From Alphaproteobacteria bacterium (lineage in GTDB: Bacteria > Pseudomonadota > Alphaproteobacteria > ATCC43930 > CGMCC-115725), in the NCBI GenBank assembly GCA_019240125.1, contig JAFAYW010000348.1, positions 1 to 59,698 on the forward strand: DNA of 59,698 nucleotides. The letters are read 5' to 3'. Below the pieces are notes generated by a model. The model searched no databases, was not told the DNA's origin, and was given only the letters and a program-made list of their open reading frames with translations. The translations under genes and the position numbers were made by a program. Shown in pieces: positions 32,878 through 41,177 of the stretch. Within the stretch, counting starts at the first letter, position 1, and each line of letters begins with the position of its first letter.

Positions 32878-33924
32878 TCAGCTGACAGTGTCGTCGCCGG
32901 GGGGCGGGTAGGGGTGTTCGCCGCCGGCCGCGTCGCGAACGATCCAGCCGCCGTTCTTCCTTGGTTCGGTATAGCCGGCGGCGACCGGCACCTTGCCAAA
33001 GCCCCCTGGGATGTCGAGCACGTAAGTCGGTTGGCACAATCCCGAGACACGTCCGCGCAGCCCGGCCACCAGCCGCTGGCCTTCCTCGATCCCAAGCCGA
33101 AAATGCGCCGTGCCGGGCGCCAGATCGGGATGGTGCAGGTAGTAGGGTTTGACGCGTATCGCGACCAGGGCGCGGAACAGCGCCTCCAGCACCTCCGGGT
33201 TGTCGTTTACGCCGCGCAGCAACACGCTCTGCGCCAGAGTCGGGATGCCGGCCTTCACCAGGCGACCCACCGCCTCGCGCACTGCGGGGGTCAACTCGCG
33301 CGGATGATTGGCATGAATGACAACATAGATCGCCTTTTCGGATTGCAGCGCCGCCACCAGCGGCGGCGCGATCCGGCGTGGCTCGGCGATAGGCACGCGG
33401 GTATGGAAGCGAATGACCGCGACATGCGGCACCGCTTCCAACCGCCGTACCAGCTCGGCGAGGCGGCGCGGCGATAGCACAAAGGGGTCGCCGCCGGTGA
33501 TGATGACTTCCCAAATGTCAGGATGCTGCTCGATATAGGTGAAGGCGCGGTCGAGCGCCTCGGCCGGCAACATACCGTCGTCGCCTCCGACCTGCTCTCG
33601 GCGAAAACAGAAGCGGCAATACACCGGACACACCAGCACCGGCTTCAGCAACACGCGATCTGGATAGCGATGCACGATGCCCGGAACCGGCGACCACCGG
33701 TGATCGCCAATCGGGTCGGCGCGGTCGTGAAGATCCACGTCGAGTTCGGCCTCACGAGGCAGAAACTGCGCGGCGATCGGGTCGACGGGATCGTTCGGGT
33801 CGATCAGTTCAGCGATATCGTCGGTCAGCGCGACGGCAAATTGATCCGCGACGCGCTGCAGCCCGCGCGCGCGGTCAGGCGCGATAAGGCCGCGTTCGAT
33901 AAGGCCGTGAAGGTCGAGAGCCAC
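32878..33924 (-). CDS. KamA/EpmB-family radical SAM aminomutase-like protein
   Basis: A 348-residue radical SAM protein. The cluster motif is C99-x3-C103-x2-C106 (CPVYCRFCFRRE); WEVIITGGDPFVLSP and QSVLLRGVNDN follow, and QPTYVLDIPGGFGKVPV carries the PLP-binding lysine. Lysine 2,3-aminomutases are about 416 residues with a C-terminal dimerisation part, while EpmB, which makes beta-lysine for elongation factor P, is about 342. The length fits EpmB, but no epmA or efp lies in the window, so the target stays open. GTG start at 33924. It is upstream of the K+ channel gene. Confidence 0.87.
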   Translation of the reverse strand: MALDLHGLIERGLIAPDRARGLQRVADQFAVALTDDIAELIDPNDPVDPIAAQFLPREAELDVDLHDRADPIGDHRWSPVPGIVHRYPDRVLLKPVLVCPVYCRFCFRREQVGGDDGMLPAEALDRAFTYIEQHPDIWEVIITGGDPFVLSPRRLAELVRRLEAVPHVAVIRFHTRVPIAEPRRIAPPLVAALQSEKAIYVVIHANHPRELTPAVREAVGRLVKAGIPTLAQSVLLRGVNDNPEVLEALFRALVAIRVKPYYLHHPDLAPGTAHFRLGIEEGQRLVAGLRGRVSGLCQPTYVLDIPGGFGKVPVAAGYTEPRKNGGWIVRDAAGGEHPYPPPGDDTVS

Positions 33925-33979
33925 ACCCCGCTATAGGTCATTTCATTGATATTGGCCATGCGGGAGAGGGGCTTCGCCC

Positions 33980-35164
33980 TTATCGGCTTGCCGCTTCGGT
34001 GGCGAGATAATCCATCGCCGCGAGCACGCCGCCCCGTCCATGCGGCACGCCGGTCATTCCGAGCGCCATCTCGACCGCCGCGATCGTACCGAGCAGCATT
34101 GGCTCGTTGAGGTCGCCAAGATGGCCGATGCGGAACACGCGGCCACGCAGCCGGTCGAGCCCGCCACCCAGCGACACGTTGAAGCTGTCGAGCGCGACCC
34201 GGCGCAAGTGGTCGGCATCGTACCCCTCGGGCAAAAGCACCGACGTCACCGTGTTGGATTGCGCCCCTGGCACCATCGCATACACTTCGGGGCCGTCATT
34301 CTGGCGCCAGGCTCGCACCGCCTGGCGCGTTGCCTCGGCGAGGCGGTGGTGCCGGGCGAACACATTATCGAGGCCCTCATCCTCGAGCATGCGCAGCGCC
34401 TCCTGCATGCCGTAGAAGAAGTGGACCGGCGCAGTGCCGTTCCAATAGGCCTGCGAGCCTTCGCCGAGCAGACGGTGCCAATCCCAATATACTCGCGGCA
34501 ACCGGGCCGCCGCCGAGGCGGCGAGTGCCTTGCCGCTGACAGCGGTAAAGGCCATGCCGGTCGGCAGCATCAGCCCCTTCTGCGAGCCCGCGACGACGAC
34601 GTCGACGCCCCACTCATCGGTGCGGAAATCCATCGAGGCGAGCGACGAGATCGTGTCCACCAACAGCAACGCCGGGTGACGCGCCGCGTCGATCGCGCCG
34701 CGCAATTGGGGGATCGCGTTGATGACGCCGGTCGAGGTTTCGCAATGCACCACCAGGACGGCTTTGATCTGGTGGTCGCGGTCATCGCGCAGCCGGGCTT
34801 CGAGCCGCGCCGGGTCCGACGGGTTGCGCCAGTCGTTGGCGAGCGTCTCGACCTCAAGCCCGAACGCCTCGCCGCGCATGCCCCAGTTCAGCGAGAAGAA
34901 GCCGCTTTCGAGCACCAGTACCTTGTCGCCGGGCGAGAACAGGTTGACCAGCGCCGCTTCCCAGGCGCCATGGCCGGTGGCGGCGTAGGCGAGCACCGTT
35001 TCCTCGGTCTTGAAGATGCGTTTGAGGCGGGCGAAGCATTCCTCGGTGATTGCGCGGAACTCGGCGCCGGTGAAATCGATCGCCCCGCGATTCATCGCGC
35101 GCAGGATGCGCTCCGGAATATTCGTCGGTCCGGGGTTCATAAAGAAATGCTGGCCGTGCGCCAT
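33980..35164 (-). CDS. serine-glyoxylate/alanine-glyoxylate aminotransferase family protein
   Basis: A 394-residue class V PLP aminotransferase. FFMNPGPTNIPERILRAM, AATGHGAWEAALVNLFSPGD (PLP phosphate site), VDTISSLASMDFRTDEWGVD and VVVAGSQKGLMLPTG with the Schiff-base lysine match serine-glyoxylate aminotransferases, which feed the serine cycle or glyoxylate detoxification. The start at ATG 35164 gives the family's usual N-terminus (MAHGQHFFMNPGP); an upstream start at 35275 would add 37 unrelated residues. No other serine-cycle gene is adjacent. Confidence 0.9.
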   Translation of the reverse strand: MAHGQHFFMNPGPTNIPERILRAMNRGAIDFTGAEFRAITEECFARLKRIFKTEETVLAYAATGHGAWEAALVNLFSPGDKVLVLESGFFSLNWGMRGEAFGLEVETLANDWRNPSDPARLEARLRDDRDHQIKAVLVVHCETSTGVINAIPQLRGAIDAARHPALLLVDTISSLASMDFRTDEWGVDVVVAGSQKGLMLPTGMAFTAVSGKALAASAAARLPRVYWDWHRLLGEGSQAYWNGTAPVHFFYGMQEALRMLEDEGLDNVFARHHRLAEATRQAVRAWRQNDGPEVYAMVPGAQSNTVTSVLLPEGYDADHLRRVALDSFNVSLGGGLDRLRGRVFRIGHLGDLNEPMLLGTIAAVEMALGMTGVPHGRGGVLAAMDYLATEAASR

Positions 35165-35480
35165 GTCTGATCTCGTGTCGGAGGTTCGGCAATACGCGTC
35201 GCCGGGGCGCGGCGCAGGGCGCGGACTATACAAGCTCATGGCGCAGCGCCTTATAGCGAATTGCGCCGCAACCACTCATCGGCGATATCGCGCTTCGTTT
35301 CGGTTCGCCGTTCCTGGTCCCACGCATGAAATCGCGATCGAACCGGAACGCGCCGCCGCATTGCGCAGCCAGAAACCGCCGGACATTCCGGGTATTGCGG
35401 TAATCCGGCTAAACCGATGTCGCGCGCGTGGTTCGTCATCATGCCAGTCCACTGGCGCCGCTATAGCATTGTCATAATCC
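35165..35480. other. intergenic region upstream of the aminotransferase
   Basis: A 316-bp gap between two minus-strand genes. A 63-codon open frame (35251-35442, minus) is present but has Arg-rich, unfamiliar composition and no ribosome site, so I do not call it. The promoter of the aminotransferase should lie here. No clear operator or hairpin was seen. Confidence 0.55.
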
Positions 35481-36251
35481 CTAACGCTTTCCGAGCAGCC
35501 AGTCGATCAGCGGGTTGAGGCGCGGCGCCAGACGACGATAGCCGGCCTCGGTAAAATGCAACGCATCTGGCGAGATGGTTGGGCTTAGCCGCCCGTCAGG
35601 TTCAAGCAGAATGGTGCCGATATCGGCATATTTGATCCAGACATCGTCGCCACATTCGCGGATCAGCTGGTTGACCGCGACGGTGCCACGCCGCAGCCGT
35701 GCCTCAGGCGAAATACTACGCGGATAAAGCCCGAGCAGAACAATACGGGCGCGCGGCAAACGCTGCCGCAGATACTCGAGGTTGGCGCGAATGCCGTCGG
35801 CGGTCGCCTCGGGTGAGCGGCCCTCACCGCCATTGGTCAGGTCATTGGTGCCGATCAGCACCACCACGCCAGTGGGTGGCTGGCCGTCGAGATTGCCGTG
35901 CTGCATCCGCCACAGCAGGTTTTCGGTGCGGTCGCCGTTGACCCCGGAATTCAGCACGCCGCGCGGCATCATATCCTCGCGCCATACGGTATCGTCGAAC
36001 CGCTCTGTGATCGAATCGCCGAGGAACAGCACGCGATAGGATTCGGCCGTGACCGCTGCCTTGATCTTCTCGAAGCGATCGACCGCACTCTGTGCGGTGC
36101 GTGGGGTGGGTGCCGCGACCGGCTCGTTCGAGAACGGCCGACAACGCAGCGCCTGGCCGTTCACCGGCCCCGTTGACAAGGTTGCCAGAAGCACCGCGCC
36201 GGCGATCAGCCGGGTGGCATGAGCAATCGATACGTCAAAGGCGCGCCGCAT
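35481..36251 (-). CDS. exported SGNH/GDSL hydrolase
   Basis: A 256-residue secreted esterase-type protein. Signal peptide around LIAGAVLLATLSTGPVNGQA; SGNH blocks follow: VLFLGDSITERF (block I, nucleophile Ser), NSGVNGDRTENLLWR (block II Gly), VVVLIGTNDLTNGG (block III Asn) and ISPDALHFTEAGYRRL (block V Asp and His). It resembles platelet-activating-factor acetylhydrolase-like GDSL proteins. Likely periplasmic or outer-leaflet deacylation; the substrate is unknown. ATG 36251 follows GGGAGAG; the preceding GTG at 36254 is an alternative start one codon earlier. Confidence 0.88.
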   Translation of the reverse strand: MRRAFDVSIAHATRLIAGAVLLATLSTGPVNGQALRCRPFSNEPVAAPTPRTAQSAVDRFEKIKAAVTAESYRVLFLGDSITERFDDTVWREDMMPRGVLNSGVNGDRTENLLWRMQHGNLDGQPPTGVVVLIGTNDLTNGGEGRSPEATADGIRANLEYLRQRLPRARIVLLGLYPRSISPEARLRRGTVAVNQLIRECGDDVWIKYADIGTILLEPDGRLSPTISPDALHFTEAGYRRLAPRLNPLIDWLLGKR

Positions 36252-36349
36252 CACGTCTCTCCCTGCACAACTCGATGGGCGAGATTAGCAAGCGGAACCA
36301 CCCGTGCGCCTATTCGTCACCCTGCCGCATGGCGAAGCCGCTATGGCCG

Positions 36350-37351
36350 CTATGCCGCTTGCTGCATGGCGCCGTGCACCTCGGCAACGATCTCGAAGGA
36401 GCGTTTGCGCCTGGTGTGATCGTAGAGATTGGCGGTGATCATCAGCTCATCGGCACCGGTGCGCGCTGCAAAGGCTTCAATCCCGCGGCGAACGGTTTCC
36501 GGGCCGCCGATCACGGCACATGACATGGCCTCTGCCATCATGCCGGAAGCGAACGGGTCGAGCGTCGCCGCGTACCCCTCGACGGGTGGCGGCAAGGGAC
36601 CGGGTCGGCCGAGCCGCAGGTTGATGAAGGATTGGCGCTGCGAGGAGAACAGGTATTCCGCCTCCGCATCGCTTTCGGCCGCGACAATATGGGTTCCGAG
36701 CATCACATAGGGCGCCGCCAATTGTGGCGAGGGGCGAAACCGCTCGCGATAGATCGCCAACGCCTGCATCATCATTGCTGGCGCGAAATGCGAGGCAAAG
36801 GCAAACGGCAGACCGAGGATCGCGGCAAGCTGCGCGCCGAACGTGCTCGACCCGAGGATCCAGACCGGCACGGCGAGCCCGGCACCCGGCACTGCCTGTA
36901 TCGCCTGTCCGGGCTCGGCCGGCTGGAAATAGGCCATCAGCTCGACAACATCCTGCGGGAACTGGTCGGCGCCGGCCGCCAGGTTGCGGCGCATCGCCCG
37001 TAATGTCATCTGATCGGAGCCCGGCGCCCGGCCCAGGCCCAGCTCGACGCGGCCGGGATGCAGAGCCGCAAGGGTGCCGAATTGCTCGGCGATGATCAGC
37101 GGCGCGTGGTTCGGCAGCATGATCCCGCCGGCGCCGATGCGGATGCGGCTGGTGCCTGCGGCAACATGGGCCAGGGCGACCGCTGTCGCGGCGCTGGCGA
37201 TGCCCGGCAGGTTGTGGTGTTCGGCCATCCAGTAGCGCTGATAACCCAATGCCTCGACATGGCGCGCGAGATCGAGCGAGTTGCGCAGAGCGTGCCCCGC
37301 ATCGCTGCCTTCGACGATCGGGGAAAGGTCGAGAACCGAAAGCGGAACCAT
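36350..37351 (-). CDS. luciferase-like (LLM class) flavin monooxygenase
   Basis: A 333-residue bacterial luciferase-fold protein of the MsnO8/YhbW group: [21 protein letters not shown] at the start, [42 protein letters not shown] and [16 protein letters not shown]. Members use FMNH2, usually supplied by a partner reductase, to oxidise small organics. The substrate is unknown and no reductase gene is adjacent. It stands alone on the minus strand, 83 bp downstream of the Nramp gene stop. Confidence 0.88.
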   Translation of the reverse strand: MVPLSVLDLSPIVEGSDAGHALRNSLDLARHVEALGYQRYWMAEHHNLPGIASAATAVALAHVAAGTSRIRIGAGGIMLPNHAPLIIAEQFGTLAALHPGRVELGLGRAPGSDQMTLRAMRRNLAAGADQFPQDVVELMAYFQPAEPGQAIQAVPGAGLAVPVWILGSSTFGAQLAAILGLPFAFASHFAPAMMMQALAIYRERFRPSPQLAAPYVMLGTHIVAAESDAEAEYLFSSQRQSFINLRLGRPGPLPPPVEGYAATLDPFASGMMAEAMSCAVIGGPETVRRGIEAFAARTGADELMITANLYDHTRRKRSFEIVAEVHGAMQQAA

Positions 37352-37434
37352 CCGTCAGGCCCCTTTGTCCGATGAGTGTGTCAGATGATGTGCCGTTGCA
37401 ACACATGAGTATCGCACGCCCCGCGGCGTAGCGC

Positions 37435-38727
37435 CTAAGCCTGCCAGGTCACGAACATCGCAACCACCGCGAACGTCATCGCTGCTGTCGAGAGCCATCC
37501 CATCGCCCAGAGCGGCCGCGGCAAGGTGAACTGCCCCATGACCCGCTTTTGCATTGTCATCACCATCATCACCACCATCAGGGGAACCGCGACGACGCCA
37601 TTGATGACGGCCGTCCAGAACAGAGCCCTGATCGGGTCGATCTTGACAAAATCGAATGCAATCCCGGCCAACGTGCCGATGACGATCAACGCATAGAAAC
37701 CTTTGGCCTCGTGCAGCTTCATCCCGAGACCGGCGGGCCAGCCAAGGCCTTCTGCCACCGCGTAGGCGGCGGAGCCGGCGAGTACCGGGATCGCCAGCAA
37801 CCCGGTGCCGACGATGCCGCACGCGAACACGGCGAAGGCGAAATTGCCGGCGATCGGACGCAGCGCGTTGGCGGCCTGCTCCGACGTGTCGACATTGGTG
37901 ATGCCGTGGACGTGCAGTGTCACCGCCGTCGTAATGATGATACACAAGGCGATCAGGTTCGACAGGGCCATCCCGACATAGGTGTCGTATTCGATGCGGC
38001 GCATTTCCCGGTGCGCCGCATCCGGCACTTCCTTCAGCGGGCTGGCACCGGGGTCGGTGCGTTCGTCCTCGGCTTCCTCCGACGCCTGCCAGAAGAACAG
38101 GTATGGGCTGATTGTCGTGCCGAGCACGGCGACGATCACGACAAGATAATCCTGCTGCCAGACGATCTGAGGGATGAAGAGGTGGTGCAGCACCTCAAGC
38201 CACGGCACATCGATTACCAAGACCGTCGCGACATAGGCAAACAGTGAAAAGGTCAGCCATTTAAGAATGTGCACGTATCTGTCATAGCTGCAGAAGATCT
38301 GCAGCGCGGCGCACCCCACCGCCAGGGCTATGACATAAAGGCCGCGCGGACCGGCGATCAGCAATCGCGCTGCGTCCGCCATCGCGCCAAGATCGGCGCC
38401 AAGGTTGATGATGTTCGCGACCAGCAGCAGCCCGACGATGAAATACAGCAATAGCCGCGGGTAGTGGTCGCGCAGGTTGCCGGCGATGCCTTGGCCGGTG
38501 ACGCGGCCGATACGGGCGCTGATCTCCTGGATGGCCGCCATCAGTGGCCAGGTCAGCAGCATCACCCAGCCGAGCGACAATCCGAACTGGGCGCCTGCCT
38601 GCGAGTAGGTGGCGATACCGCCGGGATCATCATCGGCGGCGCCGGTAACCAGCCCAGGGCCAAGCAGCGTCCAGAGCCGCTTCAGCGGCGGATGGGAATG
38701 CCGCTTACGGCGGCGAAGCAGACGCAC
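37435..38727 (-). CDS. Nramp-related divalent metal transporter with altered metal-site motifs
   Basis: A 430-residue, 11-helix Nramp-fold protein. TM1 reads LGPGLVTGAADDDPGGIATYSQ: the canonical DPGN becomes DPGG at residues 34-37. In TM6 the canonical (A/M)PH is replaced by TTISPYLFFWQASEEAEDE. Both changes remove classical Mn/Fe ligands (Asn and Met), as in Nramp-related clades such as Mg2+ transporters. Import of a divalent cation driven by ion gradient is expected, but the metal is uncertain. GTG start at 38727 with a weak ribosome site; the upstream hydrolase stops 17 bp before it. Confidence 0.87.
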   Translation of the reverse strand: MRLLRRRKRHSHPPLKRLWTLLGPGLVTGAADDDPGGIATYSQAGAQFGLSLGWVMLLTWPLMAAIQEISARIGRVTGQGIAGNLRDHYPRLLLYFIVGLLLVANIINLGADLGAMADAARLLIAGPRGLYVIALAVGCAALQIFCSYDRYVHILKWLTFSLFAYVATVLVIDVPWLEVLHHLFIPQIVWQQDYLVVIVAVLGTTISPYLFFWQASEEAEDERTDPGASPLKEVPDAAHREMRRIEYDTYVGMALSNLIALCIIITTAVTLHVHGITNVDTSEQAANALRPIAGNFAFAVFACGIVGTGLLAIPVLAGSAAYAVAEGLGWPAGLGMKLHEAKGFYALIVIGTLAGIAFDFVKIDPIRALFWTAVINGVVAVPLMVVMMVMTMQKRVMGQFTLPRPLWAMGWLSTAAMTFAVVAMFVTWQA

Positions 38728-38744
38728 GCGCCGGAACGTGACGC

Positions 38745-39629
38745 TCAGAGGAAGTCGCGGAGCAAGCCGAGAAACACATCCAGCCGATCATGGTGCACCC
38801 AATGCCCGGCGCCCTCGACGGCGACCACCTTTGCTGTATTGAAGTGCTTGATGCGGCCGTCCTCCTCCGGATTGGAGGCCCAGCTTTCCTTGCCGTAAAC
38901 CAGCAGAGTGGGGCAGGTGATGCGGCCCCACAGCGACTCGGTCTCGGCTTGTGTCATGCCGTAGGGACGCTCGGCCCGGACGTAGTTGTCGAATTTCCAG
39001 CTATAAGTGCCGTCTTCGTTCTGGTTGACGCCGTGCTGCGTCAGGTGCCGGGCCTGCTCCGGCGAGAGAAACCGGTTGGCCTCCTGCATGCGAGCGAGCG
39101 CGTCATCGATCGAAGCGTAGCGGCGCGGGAGGCGGCCGGCGAGGCTGCGTTGTTCGTCCACCCAGCGCCGCATACGATCGGCGATCGGCTGCTTGGCGCG
39201 CTCGACCATGCTGCGTGGCGCCACCCCGAGCCCTTCGATGGCGACCAGCTTGCGCACGTTTTCCGGGTAGATGCCGGTGTAGCGCAACGTGATCATGCTG
39301 CCCAAGGAGTGCGCCACGATCGTCACCGGCGCCAGTTCCTGCTGATGGATCAGCTGCGCCAGATCGTAGATGTAGGCTGCCAGCGAATAGCTGCCGTCGG
39401 GTGACCATTGACTGTCGCCATGCCCACGCAGATCAGGCGCCAGCACATGCCAGTCCTTGCGCAACGCCTGCGCTACCCAATCCCAGTTGCGGCAATGGTC
39501 GCGCCCGCCATGCACGAGCAGGAGCGGCGGCGCGCCCGGGTTGCCCCAGTCGACGTAATGCAGCCGCAACCGCTGCGAGAAATAGATGCGGGACGTTGGG
39601 CCGGAGCTGTCGAGATCGCTTTGCGCCAT
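38745..39629 (-). CDS. alpha/beta hydrolase
   Basis: A 294-residue alpha/beta-hydrolase-fold enzyme. LLLVHGGRDHCRNWDWVA holds the oxyanion HGG, LAPDLRGHGDS follows, VTIVAHSLGSMITLRY is the nucleophile elbow (Ser in HSLGS) and VEGAGHWVHHDRLD the catalytic His. There is no signal peptide, so it is cytoplasmic. The substrate is not readable; esterase, lactonase or C-C hydrolase are all possible. It lies 17 bp upstream of the Nramp gene and may share its transcript. Its promoter should lie in the 39630-39948 gap. Confidence 0.88.
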   Translation of the reverse strand: MAQSDLDSSGPTSRIYFSQRLRLHYVDWGNPGAPPLLLVHGGRDHCRNWDWVAQALRKDWHVLAPDLRGHGDSQWSPDGSYSLAAYIYDLAQLIHQQELAPVTIVAHSLGSMITLRYTGIYPENVRKLVAIEGLGVAPRSMVERAKQPIADRMRRWVDEQRSLAGRLPRRYASIDDALARMQEANRFLSPEQARHLTQHGVNQNEDGTYSWKFDNYVRAERPYGMTQAETESLWGRITCPTLLVYGKESWASNPEEDGRIKHFNTAKVVAVEGAGHWVHHDRLDVFLGLLRDFL

Positions 39630-39948
39630 GGCGTGTCCTGAACCGTGGCCAGAGATATATCAAGACCAGAGATATCAAGACCAGAGACAACGAGACCCCC
39701 GCGCGCGCAATGGCGTCAAGCGGGGGTCGGTTTGCGAAGATGGCTTCGCGCCCGGTGACAACCGGGCTATTCCTTGGACTTAACCCTCGGTTGCCGATGC
39801 CAAGGGGTCGGCAACTGCGGACTGCCAGGTGGCGTCATGCTGTTTACGCACCCTCCGACGACGTTGACGACCACTTAGAATTGGTAAGCGTTAGGCGGCC
39901 CTGCAAGGTCGCCCCGCGCCTCCCTGACAAAATATCGGAAAGACGAAA
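39630..39948. other. intergenic region between divergent hydrolase genes
   Basis: A 319-bp divergent spacer holding a three-copy tandem repeat (39649-39695) near the alpha/beta hydrolase start and a short CCTTGG/CCAAGG dyad further on. No credible gene is present. It must contain both promoters, but no convincing -35/-10 pair was found. Confidence 0.55.
39649..39695. repeat. three tandem copies of a 15-17 bp unit
   Basis: Copies are CCAGAGATATATCAAGA (39649-39665), CCAGAGATATCAAGA (39666-39680) and CCAGAGACAACGAGA (39681-39695). They lie 20-66 bp upstream of the alpha/beta hydrolase start at 39629, within the likely promoter, so they may be slippage products or iterated regulator sites. Confidence 0.7.
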
Positions 39949-40812
39949 ATGCCGCGACGTCTCGCCTTTGCCATCGGTCTCGTCGTGGTTCTCCTGACGA
40001 GCGGGGCCGGGCGCACACAGGAACTCGTGCATTTCGCCAGCTTGGCGCAGCCATCCGTCGAGCTGGATGGGTATCTCTTCCGTCCGCCGGGCGAAGGGCG
40101 TCACCCCGCGATTGTTTTCCTGCATGGTTGCGGCGGATTGCTGAGCCGCAGCGCCGGCACGATCCTGCAGCGCGAGCAGGCCTGGGCCGCCGAATTCAAT
40201 CGGCGCGGCTATGTCGTGCTGATGGTCGACAGCTTCCGTCCGCGCGGCATCGAACAGATGTGCGCGCCGGCCACCTACAATGAAAGCGTTGCGGCGCAGC
40301 GGCCCAAGGATGCCTATGCGGCGCTCGGGTATTTGCAGGCGCAGCCGTTTATTCGCGGCGACCGGATCGGCGTGATCGGCTGGTCGCAGGGTGGCGGTAC
40401 CGTGCTATGGACCATCCCGGCGCAGGGCCTAGGCCGGCCGGCGGCGCTGCCGCAGGGCGATTTCCGCGCTGCCGTCGCATTCTATCCGGCGCTGTGCAAC
40501 GATCGGCGGCAGCCGGCCGGCTGGACAACGTCGATCCCGCTGCTGGTCTTGACCGGCGCCGCGGACGTCTGGACGCCGCTGGCTCCGTGCCAGAGTTTTC
40601 TGCAAAGCGCGGCATCTCGCGGCGCGCCGGTCGAGTTGCAGGCCTATCCCGGCGCGTACCACGACTTCGACTCGCCTAACCAGCCGCTTCGCGAATATCC
40701 GCAATATCGCATGACGAACGGCGTGGTACCGATCCTCGCGACCGACCCGGCGGCAAGAGCCGATGCGTTCGCGCGCGTCCCAGCCTTTCTCGCCCGCTAT
40801 CTCGAAAATTGA
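39949..40812 (+). CDS. exported dienelactone hydrolase family protein
   Basis: A 287-residue protein with a signal peptide (MPRRLAFAIGLVVVLLTSGAG) and a dienelactone-hydrolase-like domain: HPAIVFLHGCGGLLSR, RGYVVLMVDSFRPRG, IGVIGWSQGGGTVLW (nucleophile in GWSQGG), LLVLTGAADVWTP (Asp) and YPGAYHDFDSP (His). True dienelactone hydrolase uses Cys, whereas here the nucleophile is Ser as in many periplasmic relatives. The substrate is unknown. It lies 3 bp upstream of the small membrane protein gene and probably forms an operon with it. Confidence 0.88.
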   Translation: MPRRLAFAIGLVVVLLTSGAGRTQELVHFASLAQPSVELDGYLFRPPGEGRHPAIVFLHGCGGLLSRSAGTILQREQAWAAEFNRRGYVVLMVDSFRPRGIEQMCAPATYNESVAAQRPKDAYAALGYLQAQPFIRGDRIGVIGWSQGGGTVLWTIPAQGLGRPAALPQGDFRAAVAFYPALCNDRRQPAGWTTSIPLLVLTGAADVWTPLAPCQSFLQSAASRGAPVELQAYPGAYHDFDSPNQPLREYPQYRMTNGVVPILATDPAARADAFARVPAFLARYLEN

Positions 40813-40815
40813 AGC

Positions 40816-40998
40816 ATGAACGCCTTTGAGCATCAGCGGCTGTTTTCGGCATTGTTGCTGCTGGTGATGGCGCTCTTTGTCGGAAGCGGAGTTATTTCGG
40901 GAGAAAAATGGCGCCAGCGACTGCGGCTCGGGGCGATCCTTTGTTTCATCTTCGCCGTCCTGGCCGCGTTGATCGACATCGCCCGCTGGGCGTTGTAA
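40816..40998 (+). CDS. small two-helix membrane protein
   Basis: A 60-residue protein with two hydrophobic helices (LFSALLLLVMALFVGSGV and LGAILCFIFAVLAALIDIA) joined by a basic loop EKWRQRLR. It starts 3 bp after the dienelactone hydrolase stop, on the same strand. I do not recognise a family. Composition and spacing favour a real gene; the basic loop predicts both termini outside the cytoplasm. Confidence 0.6.
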   Translation: MNAFEHQRLFSALLLLVMALFVGSGVISGEKWRQRLRLGAILCFIFAVLAALIDIARWAL

Positions 40999-41071
40999 CC
41001 GAACCAAGGCATACAGCCTTTCATCCAAAGGCTTGAACTGTAACGAAATTAAGAATTGTTTCAGGAAATTA

Positions 41072-41098
41072 TTGACAAAATGTGAGATTTTGTAAAAT
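41072..41098 (+). promoter_or_regulatory. candidate promoter with built-in inverted repeat upstream of the GNAT-like gene
   Basis: TTGACA (41072-41077, full -35 consensus) and TAAAAT (41093-41098) are 15 bp apart, two short of optimum, in a markedly AT-rich patch. Across it lies a perfect 7-bp inverted repeat ACAAAAT-GTGAG-ATTTTGT (41075-41093). A regulator bound there would cover both promoter boxes, and the short spacer is typical of promoters needing an activator that twists DNA. Confidence 0.5.
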
Positions 41099-41116
41099 GA
41101 AGGGGTCGCAACGAAG

Positions 41117-41160
41117 AGAGCTGCGGGAAAGAGCCGCTATAGCGGTCGCCTGACAGCTCT
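41117..41160 (+). promoter_or_regulatory. structured leader: nested inverted repeats before the GNAT-like gene
   Basis: AGAGCTG (41117-41123) pairs with CAGCTCT (41154-41160), and inside it lies the perfect 12-bp palindrome CCGCTATAGCGG (41134-41145). The structure would form in the 5' leader 17-60 nt before the ATG at 41178. It could act on translation or mRNA stability, be a DNA operator, or be a weak terminator (TTTA follows). Confidence 0.45.
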
Positions 41161-41177
41161 TTATCAAGGGTCGCCCC

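Noticed and set aside
33961-33982. Small hairpin GGGC-TTC-GCCC after the aminotransferase stop considered as terminator
   Set aside because: Four-base stem and no T-run; too weak to call.
34040-35170. 376-codon plus-strand open frame over the aminotransferase
   Set aside because: The opposite strand carries the PLP-enzyme motifs; this frame has no recognisable domain.
35251-35442. 63-codon minus-strand open frame between the SGNH hydrolase and aminotransferase genes
   Set aside because: No ribosome site, unfamiliar Arg-rich sequence, could be chance in GC-rich DNA.
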